Of a DNA stretch of 64,000 nt, positions 55,133 through 64,000 are shown piece after piece; position 1 is the stretch's first letter; each line of letters begins with the position of its first letter. The position numbers and the translations under genes are program-made. The stretch is from the NCBI RefSeq assembly GCF_019355555.1, contig NZ_CP072141.1, positions 1,048,001-1,112,000 on the forward strand, read 5' to 3'. The DNA comes from Rhizobium sp. L51/94. GTDB lineage: Bacteria > Pseudomonadota > Alphaproteobacteria > Rhizobiales > Rhizobiaceae. Below the pieces are notes generated by a model. That model made no database searches, was not told where the DNA came from, and worked only from the letters and a program-made list of their open reading frames with translations.

Positions 55133-55765
55133 ATGGTTGACTACGATTATATCCATCAGGGCGACGCGATCTACGAAAAGTCCTTCGCGATTATCCGCAG
55201 CGAGGCAGACCTGTCGCGCTTTTCGGATGACGAAGCCGATGTCGCCGTTCGGATGATCCATGCCTGTGGCCTCGTCGAAGCGGCCGCTCATTTCCAGTTT
55301 TCTCCCGATTTCGTCACCTCGGCCCGTGCGGCGCTTGCTGCCGGCGCGCCGATCTTCTGCGACGCCGAGATGGTGGCGCAGGGCGTCACCCGCGCCCGGC
55401 TGCCCGCCAAGAACGATGTCATCTGCACGCTTCGCGATCCGCGCACGCCTGGCCTCGCGAAGGATAGCGGCAACACCCGTTCGGCTGCTGCCATGCATCT
55501 CTGGGGTGAACGCCTGGGCGGCTCCGTTGTGGCCATTGGCAACGCGCCGACGGCTCTTTTCCATTTGCTCGAAATGCTGCGCGACGGCGCCCCGAGACCG
55601 GCGGCGATTATCGGCATGCCGGTCGGCTTTGTCGGCGCTGCGGAATCGAAGGATGCTTTGGCGGAATATTCCTATGGCGTTCCCTATGGCATCGTCCGTG
55701 GTCGGCTTGGCGGCAGCGCCATGACTGCGGCAGCCGTCAACGCCCTGGCGCGAGGCGGCCTATGA
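55133..55765 (+). CDS. cobH: Precorrin-8X methylmutase
   Basis: A 210-aa enzyme moving the methyl group from C11 to C12 to give hydrogenobyrinate. Signatures are YIHQGDAIYEKSFAIIRSEADL, VRMIHACGLVEAA (catalytic His) and GNAPTALFHLLEM, IGMPVGFVGAAESKDAL. It starts 2 bases after cobG and overlaps cobI as ATGA. Confidence 0.94.
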   Translation: MVDYDYIHQGDAIYEKSFAIIRSEADLSRFSDDEADVAVRMIHACGLVEAAAHFQFSPDFVTSARAALAAGAPIFCDAEMVAQGVTRARLPAKNDVICTLRDPRTPGLAKDSGNTRSAAAMHLWGERLGGSVVAIGNAPTALFHLLEMLRDGAPRPAAIIGMPVGFVGAAESKDALAEYSYGVPYGIVRGRLGGSAMTAAAVNALARGGL

Positions 55766-56499
55766 CCCTTGTTTCGACCGGTCGCCTGATCGGCGTCGGC
55801 ACCGGTCCCGGCGATCCCGACCTTCTGACCGTCAAGGCCGTAAAGGCTCTTGAGCGGGCAGATGTCGTCGCCTATTTTGCCAAGGCCGGTCGCCATGGCA
55901 ATGGACGCACGGTTGTCGATAACCTGCTGCGGGCGGACGTCACGATGCTGCCGCTTTACTATCCCGTCACCACCGAGATCGACCGACATCACGAGGATTA
56001 CAAGCGGCAGATTACCGCATTCTACGATCTGTCGGCCGAGGCGGTCGCCGCACATCTCGACGCCGGACGCACCGTTGCCGTCCTCAGCGAAGGCGATCCG
56101 ATGTTCTACGGCTCCTACATGCACCTGCATATCAGGCTCGCGCACCTTTACCCGACCGAAGTCATCCCCGGCATCACGGCGATGTCCGGCTGCTGGTCGC
56201 TGGCCGGCATGCCCATCGTCCAAGGCGACGATGTGATGTCGGTGCTGCCTGGCACCATGGAGGAGGCAGAGCTGGCTCGCCGTCTGGTGGATACCGAGGC
56301 CGCGGTTATCATGAAGGTCGGCCGCAACCTGCCCAAGATCCGCCGTGCGCTTGCCGCCTCCGGTCGGCTTCACCATGCCGTCTATGTCGAGCGCGGTACG
56401 ATGAGAAATCAGTCGGTGACGCAGATGATCGAGCGCGACGACAGCGAGGCGCCGTATTTTTCGCTGATCCTGGTGCCCGGCTGGGAACGCGGTTCATGA
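55762..56499 (+). CDS. cobI: Precorrin-2 C20-methyltransferase
   Basis: A 245-aa tetrapyrrole methylase that commits precorrin-2 to cobalamin. Signatures are GRLIGVGTGPGDPDLLTVKAVKALERADVVAYF, LSEGDPMFYGSYMHLHIRL and IPGITAMSGCWSLAGMP. ATGA overlaps with cobH (55762-55765) and cobJ (56496-56499) show tight coupling. Confidence 0.94.
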   Translation: MTLVSTGRLIGVGTGPGDPDLLTVKAVKALERADVVAYFAKAGRHGNGRTVVDNLLRADVTMLPLYYPVTTEIDRHHEDYKRQITAFYDLSAEAVAAHLDAGRTVAVLSEGDPMFYGSYMHLHIRLAHLYPTEVIPGITAMSGCWSLAGMPIVQGDDVMSVLPGTMEEAELARRLVDTEAAVIMKVGRNLPKIRRALAASGRLHHAVYVERGTMRNQSVTQMIERDDSEAPYFSLILVPGWERGS

Positions 56500-57260
56500 C
56501 CGGCCGCCTCTATGTAATCGGCACGGGGCCGGGCAACCCGGGGCAGATGACGCCGGAGGCCATGGCAGCCGTCGAGGCCTCGACCGAGTTCTTCGGCTAC
56601 GGCCCTTATCTTGACCGGCTCTCGCTGCGGCCGGACCAGTTGCGGATCGCCTCCGACAACCGCGAGGAAATCGATCGCGCCAGGGTATCGCTGGAGCGGG
56701 CTGCGGCAGGTTCGACAGTCTGTGTCGTCTCCGGCGGCGATCCCGGCGTATTCGCCATGGCCGCCGCCGTCTGCGAGGCGATCGACAATGGGCCGGAACA
56801 CTGGCGCAATATCGACCTTGTGATCGTTCCAGGCATCACTGCGATGCTGGCGGTGGCGGCGCGTCTTGGAGCGCCCCTCGGGCATGATTTCTGTGCTATG
56901 TCGCTGTCCGACAACCTCAAGCCATGGGATCTGATCGAGCGGCGGCTTACGCTTGCAGCGCAGGCCGGTTTCGTCATCGCGCTCTACAATCCGATCAGCA
57001 AGGCACGTCCCTGGCAGCTGGGTCGCGCTTTCGAGATTTTGCGCCTGGCCCTGCCGCTGACGATACCCGTGATTTTCGGCCGTGCGGCTGGACGCCCTGA
57101 CGAAAGGCTGTCCGTTGTCCCGCTGTCGGATGCCGATGCGTCGGTCGCAGACATGGCGACTTGCGTCATCATCGGATCGCCGGAAACGAAGATCGTTAGG
57201 CGGCCGGTCCTGCCTGACCTGGTTTACACGCCGCGTTTTGCTTCCACGGAGACAAAATGA
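56496..57260 (+). CDS. cobJ: Precorrin-3B C17-methyltransferase
   Basis: A 254-aa methylase that contracts the ring. Signatures are LYVIGTGPGNPGQMTPEAMAAVEASTEFFGYGPYLDRL, VSGGDPGVFAMAAAVCEAI and VPGITAMLAVAARLGAPLGHDFCAMSLSDNLKPW. It overlaps cobI by ATGA, and its last 37 bases overlap the convergent cobK gene. Confidence 0.94.
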   Translation: MTGRLYVIGTGPGNPGQMTPEAMAAVEASTEFFGYGPYLDRLSLRPDQLRIASDNREEIDRARVSLERAAAGSTVCVVSGGDPGVFAMAAAVCEAIDNGPEHWRNIDLVIVPGITAMLAVAARLGAPLGHDFCAMSLSDNLKPWDLIERRLTLAAQAGFVIALYNPISKARPWQLGRAFEILRLALPLTIPVIFGRAAGRPDERLSVVPLSDADASVADMATCVIIGSPETKIVRRPVLPDLVYTPRFASTETK

Positions 57261-57994
57261 TCGATCCGGGCGAGCGCAGCCTCGAGCGAAAAGACCGATG
57301 CCACGTTGGTGGCCGCGCTGCGGGCAATCATCAGCACGGGAATGCCGAGCAGCCTTGCCGCCTCGATCTTGGCATAGGTGGCGCTTCCACCGCTGTTCTT
57401 GGCAATGACGCAATCGATCAGGTGCAGCTTCATGAGGCGCAGTTCGGCGTGAAGGTCAAACGGCCCGCGTTCCAGGATGCTGACGACATCCGGTGCGAGC
57501 AGAGGCGGATCGACGGGATCGACGCTGCGCACAAGATAGAAGTGCTGCGGGAAGAGATCAGCCCTATGCGCCTCCTGCCGGCCGACGGCCAGAAATACGC
57601 GGCGTGGTATGGGTCCGAGCGCGGAAAGGGCGGCCGTCACATCCGCTACCTCGTGCCAATGGTCGCCGGCAACCCGCTGCCAGGCCTCGCGGCTGAGGGC
57701 AAAGATCGGAGTGCCCGTTATCGTCGCGGCGGTAGCGGCGTTTGCGGATATCTGCGTGGCAAAGGGGTGGGTAGCATCGACCACGAGATCGATGGCCTCA
57801 GCCTTCAGAAACGCACACAGACCTTCGCTGCCGCCAAACCCGCCGGTGCGAACCGGAGCATTCTGGGGGAGGGGATCCTTCGTCCGTCCGGCCAGCGACA
57901 GCAGCACGTCGATGCCATCGCGTTTCGCCAGCGTCTCCGCCAGCAGCCGCGCCTCCGTCGTGCCACCCAGAATAAGGATGCGAGTCCTGCCCAT
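57224..57994 (-). CDS. cobK: Precorrin-6A reductase
   Basis: A 256-aa NADPH-dependent reductase: ILILGGTTEARLLAETLAKR at the N terminus, VVDATHPFATQISANAATAATITGTPIFALSREAW, and VIAKNSGGSATYAKIEAARLLGIPVLMIAR. It is the only cob gene on the minus strand. Its ATG at 57994 shares two bases with the cobL ATG at 57993, so its promoter must lie within cobL. Its 3' end overlaps cobJ. Confidence 0.93.
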   Translation of the reverse strand: MGRTRILILGGTTEARLLAETLAKRDGIDVLLSLAGRTKDPLPQNAPVRTGGFGGSEGLCAFLKAEAIDLVVDATHPFATQISANAATAATITGTPIFALSREAWQRVAGDHWHEVADVTAALSALGPIPRRVFLAVGRQEAHRADLFPQHFYLVRSVDPVDPPLLAPDVVSILERGPFDLHAELRLMKLHLIDCVIAKNSGGSATYAKIEAARLLGIPVLMIARSAATNVASVFSLEAALARIDHFVSVEAKRGV

Positions 57995-59246
57995 GTCTGA
58001 GACGCTTTCTTCGTTGCCAACGCAATGGCTCACCCTTATCGGCCTCGGCGAGGACGGTCCAGCCGGCTTGACCGAGGAAACAAGGCAACGGATCGCCTCT
58101 GCACCGATCGTCTACGGTGGGGCCCGCCACCTGGAACTGGTGGCGCCACTGATCGGCGGCGAAACCCACAGCTGGCTCAGCCCGTTCGAGCGCTCGATAG
58201 ATCACCTGCTTGCCCGGCGTGGAATGCCTACCGTCGTCCTAGCATCGGGCGACCCCTTTTGGTTCGGGATCGGCGCCACCCTCTCGCGCTTCATTCCGCC
58301 CGAAGAAATGTACGTCATCCCGGCGCCGTCGGCTTTCAGCCTGGCAGCAGCAAGGCTGGGCTGGCCGATGCAATCGGCGACGCTCCTGTCGCTGCATGGC
58401 CGTCCCATCGATCTTCTCCGGCCCCATCTCCATCCCGGCCGAAAGATCATCGCGCTGACCTCTGATGCCACCAGTCCGGAAGCGATAGCCGCACTTCTGA
58501 CAAGGCTCGGCTTCGGTCGTTCGACGCTGACGCTGATGGAGGCGATGGGCGGAGCACGCGAGCGGGTAACCCTGCACAAGGCAGCAAGCTTTTCACTCGA
58601 GGATATCGACGCCTTGAATGTGATGGCAGTCGAGGTCGTCGCCGACCGGGATGCACGGCTATTGCCGCTGGCGCAAGGCCTGGACGACGCCCTGTTCAGC
58701 CATGATGGCCAGATCACCAAGCGGGAGATCCGGGCGATGACGTTGTCGGCGCTGGCCCCCCGTCACGGCGATCTGCTCTGGGATATAGGCGCCGGCTCTG
58801 GCTCGGTCTCCATCGAATGGTTGCTGGCCGATCCGAGCCTGCGGGCAATCGCCATCGAGGCGGTGCGGGACCGTGCCGCGCGCATCCGCCGGAATGCCGA
58901 CGATTTCGGCGTGCCTATGCTGCAGCTGGTCGAAGGCACGGCGCCTGAAGCATTGACCGGGTTGGCCCAGCCAGATGCGATCTTCATCGGCGGCGGCGGC
59001 AGTGAGCCCGGGGTGATGGAGGCTGCAAAGGCAGCCTTGAAACCGGGAGGCCGGCTCGTTGCCAATGGCGTAACCACCGAGATGGAAGCCGTGCTGCTTG
59101 CCGAATATGCCCGCCACGGCGGATCGCTGACAAGGATCGACATCGCCCGTGTCACACCCATCGGCACGATGCACGGATGGCGCACGGCGATGCCGGTGAT
59201 GCAATGGTGCTGGACCAAGCCTGAAACCACAGAGATCGCCCAATGA
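57993..59246 (+). CDS. cobL: Precorrin-6B C5,15-methyltransferase (decarboxylating)
   Basis: A 417-aa bifunctional enzyme. The N-terminal CbiE-type methylase has [31 protein letters not shown] and [16 protein letters not shown]. The C-terminal CbiT-type part has the SAM motif [21 protein letters not shown] and [19 protein letters not shown]. Its start overlaps the divergent cobK start at CATG; its stop overlaps cobM by ATGA (59243-59246). Confidence 0.94.
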   Translation: MSETLSSLPTQWLTLIGLGEDGPAGLTEETRQRIASAPIVYGGARHLELVAPLIGGETHSWLSPFERSIDHLLARRGMPTVVLASGDPFWFGIGATLSRFIPPEEMYVIPAPSAFSLAAARLGWPMQSATLLSLHGRPIDLLRPHLHPGRKIIALTSDATSPEAIAALLTRLGFGRSTLTLMEAMGGARERVTLHKAASFSLEDIDALNVMAVEVVADRDARLLPLAQGLDDALFSHDGQITKREIRAMTLSALAPRHGDLLWDIGAGSGSVSIEWLLADPSLRAIAIEAVRDRAARIRRNADDFGVPMLQLVEGTAPEALTGLAQPDAIFIGGGGSEPGVMEAAKAALKPGGRLVANGVTTEMEAVLLAEYARHGGSLTRIDIARVTPIGTMHGWRTAMPVMQWCWTKPETTEIAQ

Positions 59247-60001
59247 CAGTCCATTTTATCGGCGCCGGACCTGGCGCCGCCGACCTCATCACCGTGCGCG
59301 GCCGCGACCTCATCGCAAAGTGCCCGGTCTGCCTCTATGCCGGCTCGCTGGTGTCGAAGGACCTGCTTGCATACTGCCCGCCGGACGCGCGCATTATCGA
59401 TACGGCGCCGCTATCGCTCGATGAAATCGAGACGGAATTCCGGCGCGCCAATGAGGCAGGCGAGGATGTTGCGCGCCTGCATTCCGGCGATCTGTCGGTC
59501 TGGAGCGCGGTCGCCGAGCAGATCCGCCGGCTGAACGCATGCGGTATCGGCTACACGATGACCCCCGGCGTTCCGGCATTTGCTGCGGCTGCCTCGGCGC
59601 TCGGTCGCGAGCTTACCATACCGGCCGTGGCGCAGAGCCTCGTGCTGACCCGCGTCTCCGGCCGTGCCTCGCCGATGCCATCGGGCGAGACATTGCAGGC
59701 TTTTGCCGTGACGGGGTCGACGCTTGCCATTCATCTGGCCATCCATGCCTTGCCTCAGGTGGTCGAGGAACTGATGCAGCACTACGGCGCCGATTGCCCC
59801 GTCGCGATCGTCGTCAAGGCGTCCTGGCCCGACGAGCGCATCCTGCGCGGCCGGCTGGATAATATCGAAGCAAAAGTTGCGGCCGAGCCAATAGAGCGCA
59901 CCGCGCTGATTTTTGTCGGGCGGTCGCTTGCATCCGACGACTTTCGCGAAAGCGCGCTCTACGACCCTGCCTACCAGAGACGGTTTCGCGACCGGGAATA
60001 G
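59243..60001 (+). CDS. cobM: Precorrin-4 C11-methyltransferase
   Basis: A 252-aa methylase. Signatures are [62 protein letters not shown] and [19 protein letters not shown]. It is the last cob gene here; cobalt insertion, amidation and nucleotide-loop genes are not in the window. Confidence 0.94.
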   Translation: MTVHFIGAGPGAADLITVRGRDLIAKCPVCLYAGSLVSKDLLAYCPPDARIIDTAPLSLDEIETEFRRANEAGEDVARLHSGDLSVWSAVAEQIRRLNACGIGYTMTPGVPAFAAAASALGRELTIPAVAQSLVLTRVSGRASPMPSGETLQAFAVTGSTLAIHLAIHALPQVVEELMQHYGADCPVAIVVKASWPDERILRGRLDNIEAKVAAEPIERTALIFVGRSLASDDFRESALYDPAYQRRFRDRE

Positions 60002-60136
60002 CGCAGTCCCCTGTGTCTCGACTGGCGCAAATAACTATGATCCAGAACGGATCTCGCTTAAACTCCAGCCTTGAAATCGGTTCTGTAGCGGCCGATTTCC
60101 CGCCACTGCTATTTCCAATGTTTGCCGCGAGTAATC

Positions 60137-61015
60137 ATGAACGTCACCAAGAGCGGCTATATCTTCACGATCGTCGCTATCACGCTTTTTTCCATCCAGG
60201 ACGGCATATCGAAGCATCTGGCCGGCGCCTATCCTCCTTTTCTGGTGGCAATGATCCGCTACTGGACATTCGCCCTGTTTGCCATCGCCCTTGCCGCCCG
60301 TTCACGCGGCGGTCTCGCGGTGACGGTGCGCACCAGGCGCCCGTGGCTGCAGATCCTCCGCGGCCTGCTTCTTGCGGCGCAGATCGTCATCGTCATACAG
60401 TCCTTTGCGATGGTGGGGCTCGCCCGTTCCCAGGCGATTTTCTCTTCCGGCCCGTTGATCGTTGCGCTGCTATCGGTGCCGATCCTCGGAGAAAAAGTTG
60501 GCTGGAGGCGCTGGACGGCGATTTTCGTCGGTTTTCTCGGTGTGTTGCTGATCCTCAAGCCGGAAAGCGGATTTTTCGACGTCCGGTTTCTGGTTCCGTT
60601 GTCCTCCGCCCTGCTGTTCTCGTTCTACGTCATCGTCACCCGCCTGGTCAGCCGGCAGGACGCGTCGATGACCAGTTTCTTCTACACCGGCGTGGTTGGC
60701 GCCATCGCCATGAGTTGTATCGGGCCGTTCTTCTGGATGCCGCTGACGCCCCATGACTGGATCTGGATGGGGCTGCTCTGCCTGACGGGCATGTCGAGCC
60801 ATTACTGCCTGATCCGCGCATATGACCTGCTGGATGCCGTCGTCATCCAGCCGCTGACCTATCTGCAGCTGGTCTACGCCGCCATCATCGGGGTCGTCGT
60901 GTTCGGGGAGGTCTTGACGGCAAACATGGTGGTTGGCGCAGCAATCGTGGTCGCAGCCGGGATGTTTACCGTGTGGCGGGAAAATGTCCTCGCCAAACGA
61001 AGGGCCGGGCACTGA
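60137..61015 (+). CDS. EamA/DMT-family transporter
   Basis: A 292-aa membrane protein with ten hydrophobic segments in two EamA repeats (GYIFTIVAITLFSIQDGISKHLAGAYPPFLVAMIRYWTF; AIFVGFLGVLLILKPESGF; LTGMSSHYCLIRAYDLLDAVVIQPLTYLQLVYAAIIGVVVFGE). The set with an early QDGISK resembles rhizobial RhaT-like DMT proteins. Substrate unknown. It follows cobM after 135 bases and converges with the ExoP-like gene. The ATG at 60137 is preferred over one at 60122. Confidence 0.86.
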   Translation: MNVTKSGYIFTIVAITLFSIQDGISKHLAGAYPPFLVAMIRYWTFALFAIALAARSRGGLAVTVRTRRPWLQILRGLLLAAQIVIVIQSFAMVGLARSQAIFSSGPLIVALLSVPILGEKVGWRRWTAIFVGFLGVLLILKPESGFFDVRFLVPLSSALLFSFYVIVTRLVSRQDASMTSFFYTGVVGAIAMSCIGPFFWMPLTPHDWIWMGLLCLTGMSSHYCLIRAYDLLDAVVIQPLTYLQLVYAAIIGVVVFGEVLTANMVVGAAIVVAAGMFTVWRENVLAKRRAGH

Positions 61016-61033
61016 GGCCCGGCCGCGCAAGGA

Positions 61034-63310
61034 TCAATTGTCGTGGTAGTATGACGTGTAGCGCGAGTAGTAATATTCACTCGAGCCGTGGGCACGATAC
61101 AGCTTCATCTTCTCCGTATCGACCTTGTTGAGGATGACGCCTGCGCACTTGCTGGCGATTGCCGGTTCCGAGGTAAACATGCTGCGGACAACCTTGCGCG
61201 ATGTCTTGCCCCACTCGACGACGAACAGGAAGGCGTCGATGTTGGGGCTGATTGCCCGCGCATCGACGACGGGTCCGAGCGGTGGAAGGTCGATAACGAT
61301 ATAGTCGAAGTTCGCCCTCGCCATGTCGAGCAGCGCATTCATCGCCGGTGACGACAGCAGTTCGGACGAGTGTGGCACGCGCCGCTTGACGATGGCGGGC
61401 AGGAAGGCGAGCTTGGTCTTCTGGTCGATAAGCAGCAGATCCTGGATGGGTCTGCGTTCCAAAAGTGCTTCCAGCAGGCCGGCCTCGGCATGCCGGCCGA
61501 TGCTCCGGGTGGCACCAGGATTGCGCAAGTCGGCGTCGATCAGCAGTGTTCGCGCACCTTGCATCGCAAGCAACTGCGCAAAGTTCATCGAGATCGTCGA
61601 TTTCCCTTCGCCCGGAAGGCTGGACACGATGCCGACGACTTTGGCCATTCGCTCGCCGCTTTCGACATCGATTGCGATCTTGGCGCTGCGCATCGTCTCC
61701 GCGAAGGCTGAAAGCGGATGCTCGGCAACATAGTTCGAAACGCCGTTCACCTGCCTGATACTGCGCGGATGATCCTGCACGATCTCGGCGGCAGTCACCG
61801 GTTTGACGATCGGCGCGATGCCGAGATACTCCTGATGCAGGCTGTCGCGCACCTGGTCGCCGGTGCGGAAGAAGCGGTCACGGAATTCCCTGAACACCCC
61901 GATGCCGCCACCGACGATGCCGCCAAGGATGATCGACAGTGCAAGCACGATGATCTTCTTAGGCTTGCTCGCGCCGATAGGGAAAGTCGCCTTGGTGATC
62001 ACGCGGGCTTCGGTGATCGGAAACGACTCCTGCTGCGAAGCCTGCTGGTAGCGGGTGAGGAAGCTCTGGTAGAGATCGCGGTAGGTATCGCGCGTCCGCT
62101 CCAGTTCGCGCAATTGCACCTGCGCATCGCTGGCCGTCGCCGAAACCGTCGTCGCCGAGGCAACGCTGTCGGCCAACGACTTCTCGCGCGCCTTGGCGAC
62201 ATCGAGGTCGTTGCGATAGCTCTGGGCAATACGACCGAGCTCCTCGAACATCAGGCGCTGGTATTCCTGCATTTCACCACGCAGACGCACCGCCTGCTCG
62301 TGATCAGGCCCAAGCCGGCGGGCAATGTCCGCCTGCATCTTCGAGGCGTCGAGGTACTTCTTGCGCAAGTCGTTGATCGTCGTGCTTCCCAGCACATCGG
62401 AGACGACAGCATCCATGTTCTTGGACTGGATGATGGATTCGACGCGGTCATATTTTGCCTGCGCGGCTGCCGTGTCGCCTTGCGCAGTCGTCAGCGCAGT
62501 ATTCAGCTGTGACAGCTGCTGGTCGCTGACAAGCTGGCCACTGGTCTCCACCAGTCCGTTGTCGGCCCGGAATTTCTGGACGGCCAGGTCGGATGCGAGC
62601 GACTTCTTGCGCAGTTCCTCGATGCGGTCCTGAAGCCAGTCGCTGGCACGCCGGGTCGCGTCGTATTTCGAATTCAGCTTGTCGACGAGGTAGGCGTCGG
62701 CGATGCCGTCCGCGATCTGCTGGGCGAGCTTGGGCGAGGGCGATGTGTAGCTGATCGAGAGCACGAAGGAGCGGTTGACGCGCTCGACAAGCATGTTCCG
62801 CTCGATCTGGGCTGCAGCATTCTCCAGTTTGACTTCGGCTTCATCGACAGGAACTGGGGGTGTTCCAAGCCCAAGCCAGGATTTGATCTTGATCGACCCG
62901 ATGAGCTTGCTGATCCAGGAGGGGCCCTTGCCGACGAAATCGGGATTGTTCAAGAGGTCGAGCTTCTGGATAACGGCAACCGCAATCGTGTCCGATCGAA
63001 GCACTTCGACCTGGGTGAGGATGTTGCCTTCTTCGTCCACGGACCCCGGTGGCACGGTCGTGTCCGTCATCTGGTTGACGATGGTGGACGTGCCATGGTC
63101 GATCAGTACGCTGGTGTTTGCCGTATACTGCGGCGTGGCCAGCAGCAGGTAGACGATACCCAGCACGATAAAGGCGCCGATGGCAGCGGCAACGACCTTC
63201 CATTGCCGCCGGGCGGCAGCAAGGATGCGGTCGAGATCGATGATCTCGGAAATCTCGTCGTGGTCGAAGCCGGCCCAGCTGTCGGTGTTGGACTTTTTGG
63301 GTGATAGCAA
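61034..63310 (-). CDS. Polysaccharide co-polymerase with tyrosine-autokinase domain, ExoP/Wzc-like
   Basis: A 758-aa inner-membrane protein. A cytoplasmic N terminus is followed by TM1 (about 39-58), a long periplasmic Wzz domain with coiled coil, TM2 (about 455-475), and a C-terminal BY-kinase: Walker A SSLPGEGKST (563-572), Walker A' LLIDADLRNP, Walker B YIVIDLPPLGP. The tail SSEYYYSRYTSYY has seven Tyr residues as autophosphorylation sites. Such proteins control chain length and export of exopolysaccharide. A PssP or ExoP symbol is plausible but not certain. Confidence 0.9.
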   Translation of the reverse strand: MLSPKKSNTDSWAGFDHDEISEIIDLDRILAAARRQWKVVAAAIGAFIVLGIVYLLLATPQYTANTSVLIDHGTSTIVNQMTDTTVPPGSVDEEGNILTQVEVLRSDTIAVAVIQKLDLLNNPDFVGKGPSWISKLIGSIKIKSWLGLGTPPVPVDEAEVKLENAAAQIERNMLVERVNRSFVLSISYTSPSPKLAQQIADGIADAYLVDKLNSKYDATRRASDWLQDRIEELRKKSLASDLAVQKFRADNGLVETSGQLVSDQQLSQLNTALTTAQGDTAAAQAKYDRVESIIQSKNMDAVVSDVLGSTTINDLRKKYLDASKMQADIARRLGPDHEQAVRLRGEMQEYQRLMFEELGRIAQSYRNDLDVAKAREKSLADSVASATTVSATASDAQVQLRELERTRDTYRDLYQSFLTRYQQASQQESFPITEARVITKATFPIGASKPKKIIVLALSIILGGIVGGGIGVFREFRDRFFRTGDQVRDSLHQEYLGIAPIVKPVTAAEIVQDHPRSIRQVNGVSNYVAEHPLSAFAETMRSAKIAIDVESGERMAKVVGIVSSLPGEGKSTISMNFAQLLAMQGARTLLIDADLRNPGATRSIGRHAEAGLLEALLERRPIQDLLLIDQKTKLAFLPAIVKRRVPHSSELLSSPAMNALLDMARANFDYIVIDLPPLGPVVDARAISPNIDAFLFVVEWGKTSRKVVRSMFTSEPAIASKCAGVILNKVDTEKMKLYRAHGSSEYYYSRYTSYYHDN

Positions 63311-63346
63311 AGAGCGATCTCCTACTCTCGGTGGCTGAGCGTTTCA

Positions 63347-63367
63347 TCCTCCGGCCACGCCGGAGGA
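63347..63367. other. Intercistronic hairpin between the two polysaccharide genes
   Basis: TCCTCCGG and CCGGAGGA pair perfectly over 8 bp around CCACG. It lies 37 bases before the ExoP-like start on the minus strand, without a U-tract, and may modulate expression between the two genes. Confidence 0.45.
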
Positions 63368-63446
63368 GCACATAAAAGAGGCAAAAGCCCTGGGTCTGGC
63401 CGGTCTTGCCGAGCCGCGTTTCAGGCGGCCCGGCAAATTTGTCGGT

Positions 63447-64000
63447 CTATAGTTCGCGTATCGATTTGCGCGTCGTAACGGCATCGCTCGTCGTCCCCGC
63501 CGCCGTCGATGTGACGGAGTTGGCGATGTCGAGGAACTTCAACAGTTCGACGGAGTCGGAGTTGGAGATGTAGATGACATCCTTGTCCTCCATCGCGAAC
63601 TTCTGAGCAGCAAAGAAGCCGGCTGGATCACGCAAGTTGGCACGGAAAACGACAGGCACCAGTTCGTCGCGGAAGTGCGTGGTGTCGACTCCCATTTGAC
63701 GCAGCAACGTCTTGTCGACCAGGCGGTACAGCAGCACCTGCGCCGGATTTGCCTGCGTATCGAGCGCGCCTCCGGCCTTGCCCAGACCATCCGCCAGGGT
63801 CAGGTTTTCATCGTCGAAGGTGTAGCGTCCGTTGGCGCCGGTCGCACCGAAGGCGACGTAGCTACGCGGATGGTGATCGGCAATGACGGTGTCCATTGGC
63901 GACACGAAGATGTTTTCGGACGGGTTCTTCAGCAGTGTCTCGTAAGGAACGGTGACGATCTTGCCCCGGCGCTGCAGGGTGATGTTTGTTTCCATCGCCG
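63447..64000 (-). CDS. Polysaccharide export protein, C-terminal part (5' end outside window)
   Basis: The last 184 codons of a Wza/ExoF/PssN-type outer-membrane polysaccharide export protein: ENIFVSPMDTVIADHHPRSYVAFGATGANGRYTFDDENLTLADGLGKAGGALDTQANPAQVLLYR, matching SLBB-type soluble ligand-binding domains, then DKDVIYISNSDSVELLKFLDIANSV. The N-terminal signal peptide and export domain lie beyond the window. It is co-directional with the ExoP-like co-polymerase 137 bases downstream. Confidence 0.85.
   Translation of the reverse strand, partial: AMETNITLQRRGKIVTVPYETLLKNPSENIFVSPMDTVIADHHPRSYVAFGATGANGRYTFDDENLTLADGLGKAGGALDTQANPAQVLLYRLVDKTLLRQMGVDTTHFRDELVPVVFRANLRDPAGFFAAQKFAMEDKDVIYISNSDSVELLKFLDIANSVTSTAAGTTSDAVTTRKSIREL

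Overview
The window is a chromosomal segment of an alphaproteobacterium, most likely a member of the Rhizobiaceae (Rhizobium, Agrobacterium, Neorhizobium or Ensifer type). The backbone is GC-rich. It carries rhizobial markers: a PmtA-type phospholipid N-methyltransferase, an ExoP-like polysaccharide co-polymerase, an aerobic cobF-G-H-I-J-K-L-M cobalamin cluster, otsBA, a uppP/NDUFA9-like pair, and a complete D-apiose catabolic operon. The species cannot be fixed from sequence reading alone.

Layout. (1) 1-1807: the end of uppP, a 55-aa secreted peptide and an NDUFA9-like reductase. (2) 2037-13756: a D-apiose/D-apionate operon on the minus strand with a divergent GntR-family regulator. It holds a RuBisCO-like protein, a DUF1537 kinase, an oxidoisomerase, a sugar ABC importer with a DUF2291 lipoprotein, a dehydrogenase and a lactonase. 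A 16-bp motif is repeated at two promoter regions. (3) 13838-20966: housekeeping genes (DUF1330, pyrF, histidine phosphatase, pmtA, dnaN, rsmI, yraN, an endonuclease/phosphatase, gshB). (4) 21160-35011: comM (yifB), split by a 12.3-kb mobile element. (5) 35069-52643: cysK, dut, prfC, a membrane-bound AraC regulator, otsBA, transporters with regulators, a pirin, an amidotransferase, coaBC and a J-domain protein. (6) 52881-60001: the cob operon. (7) 60137-64000: a DMT transporter and polysaccharide export genes.

The mobile element is the most unusual part. It sits between a GTT at 21798-21800 and a GTT at 34117-34119. Joining comM across these copies restores a continuous 510-codon gene. Joining the two inner ends gives a candidate attP with 11-bp arms (10 of 11 matching) around the core, as expected for a large serine integrase, and such an integrase lies beside the right end. 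At the left end a reverse transcriptase (YMDD) and a family-A DNA polymerase overlap by 8 bases, and the RT start lies inside the truncated comM reading frame. Further in are a ParB-like/unknown/repeat-protein operon, an 0.8-kb stretch with no convincing gene but an inverted repeat, a 103-aa protein, a three-gene operon of unknown proteins joined by ATGA overlaps (the last with two membrane segments), and a small serine recombinase preceded by TGTCCAC-like repeats. The RT-polymerase pair and the three-gene operon are the best candidates for an undescribed system. Their function (element replication, repair or phage defence) cannot be decided from sequence alone.
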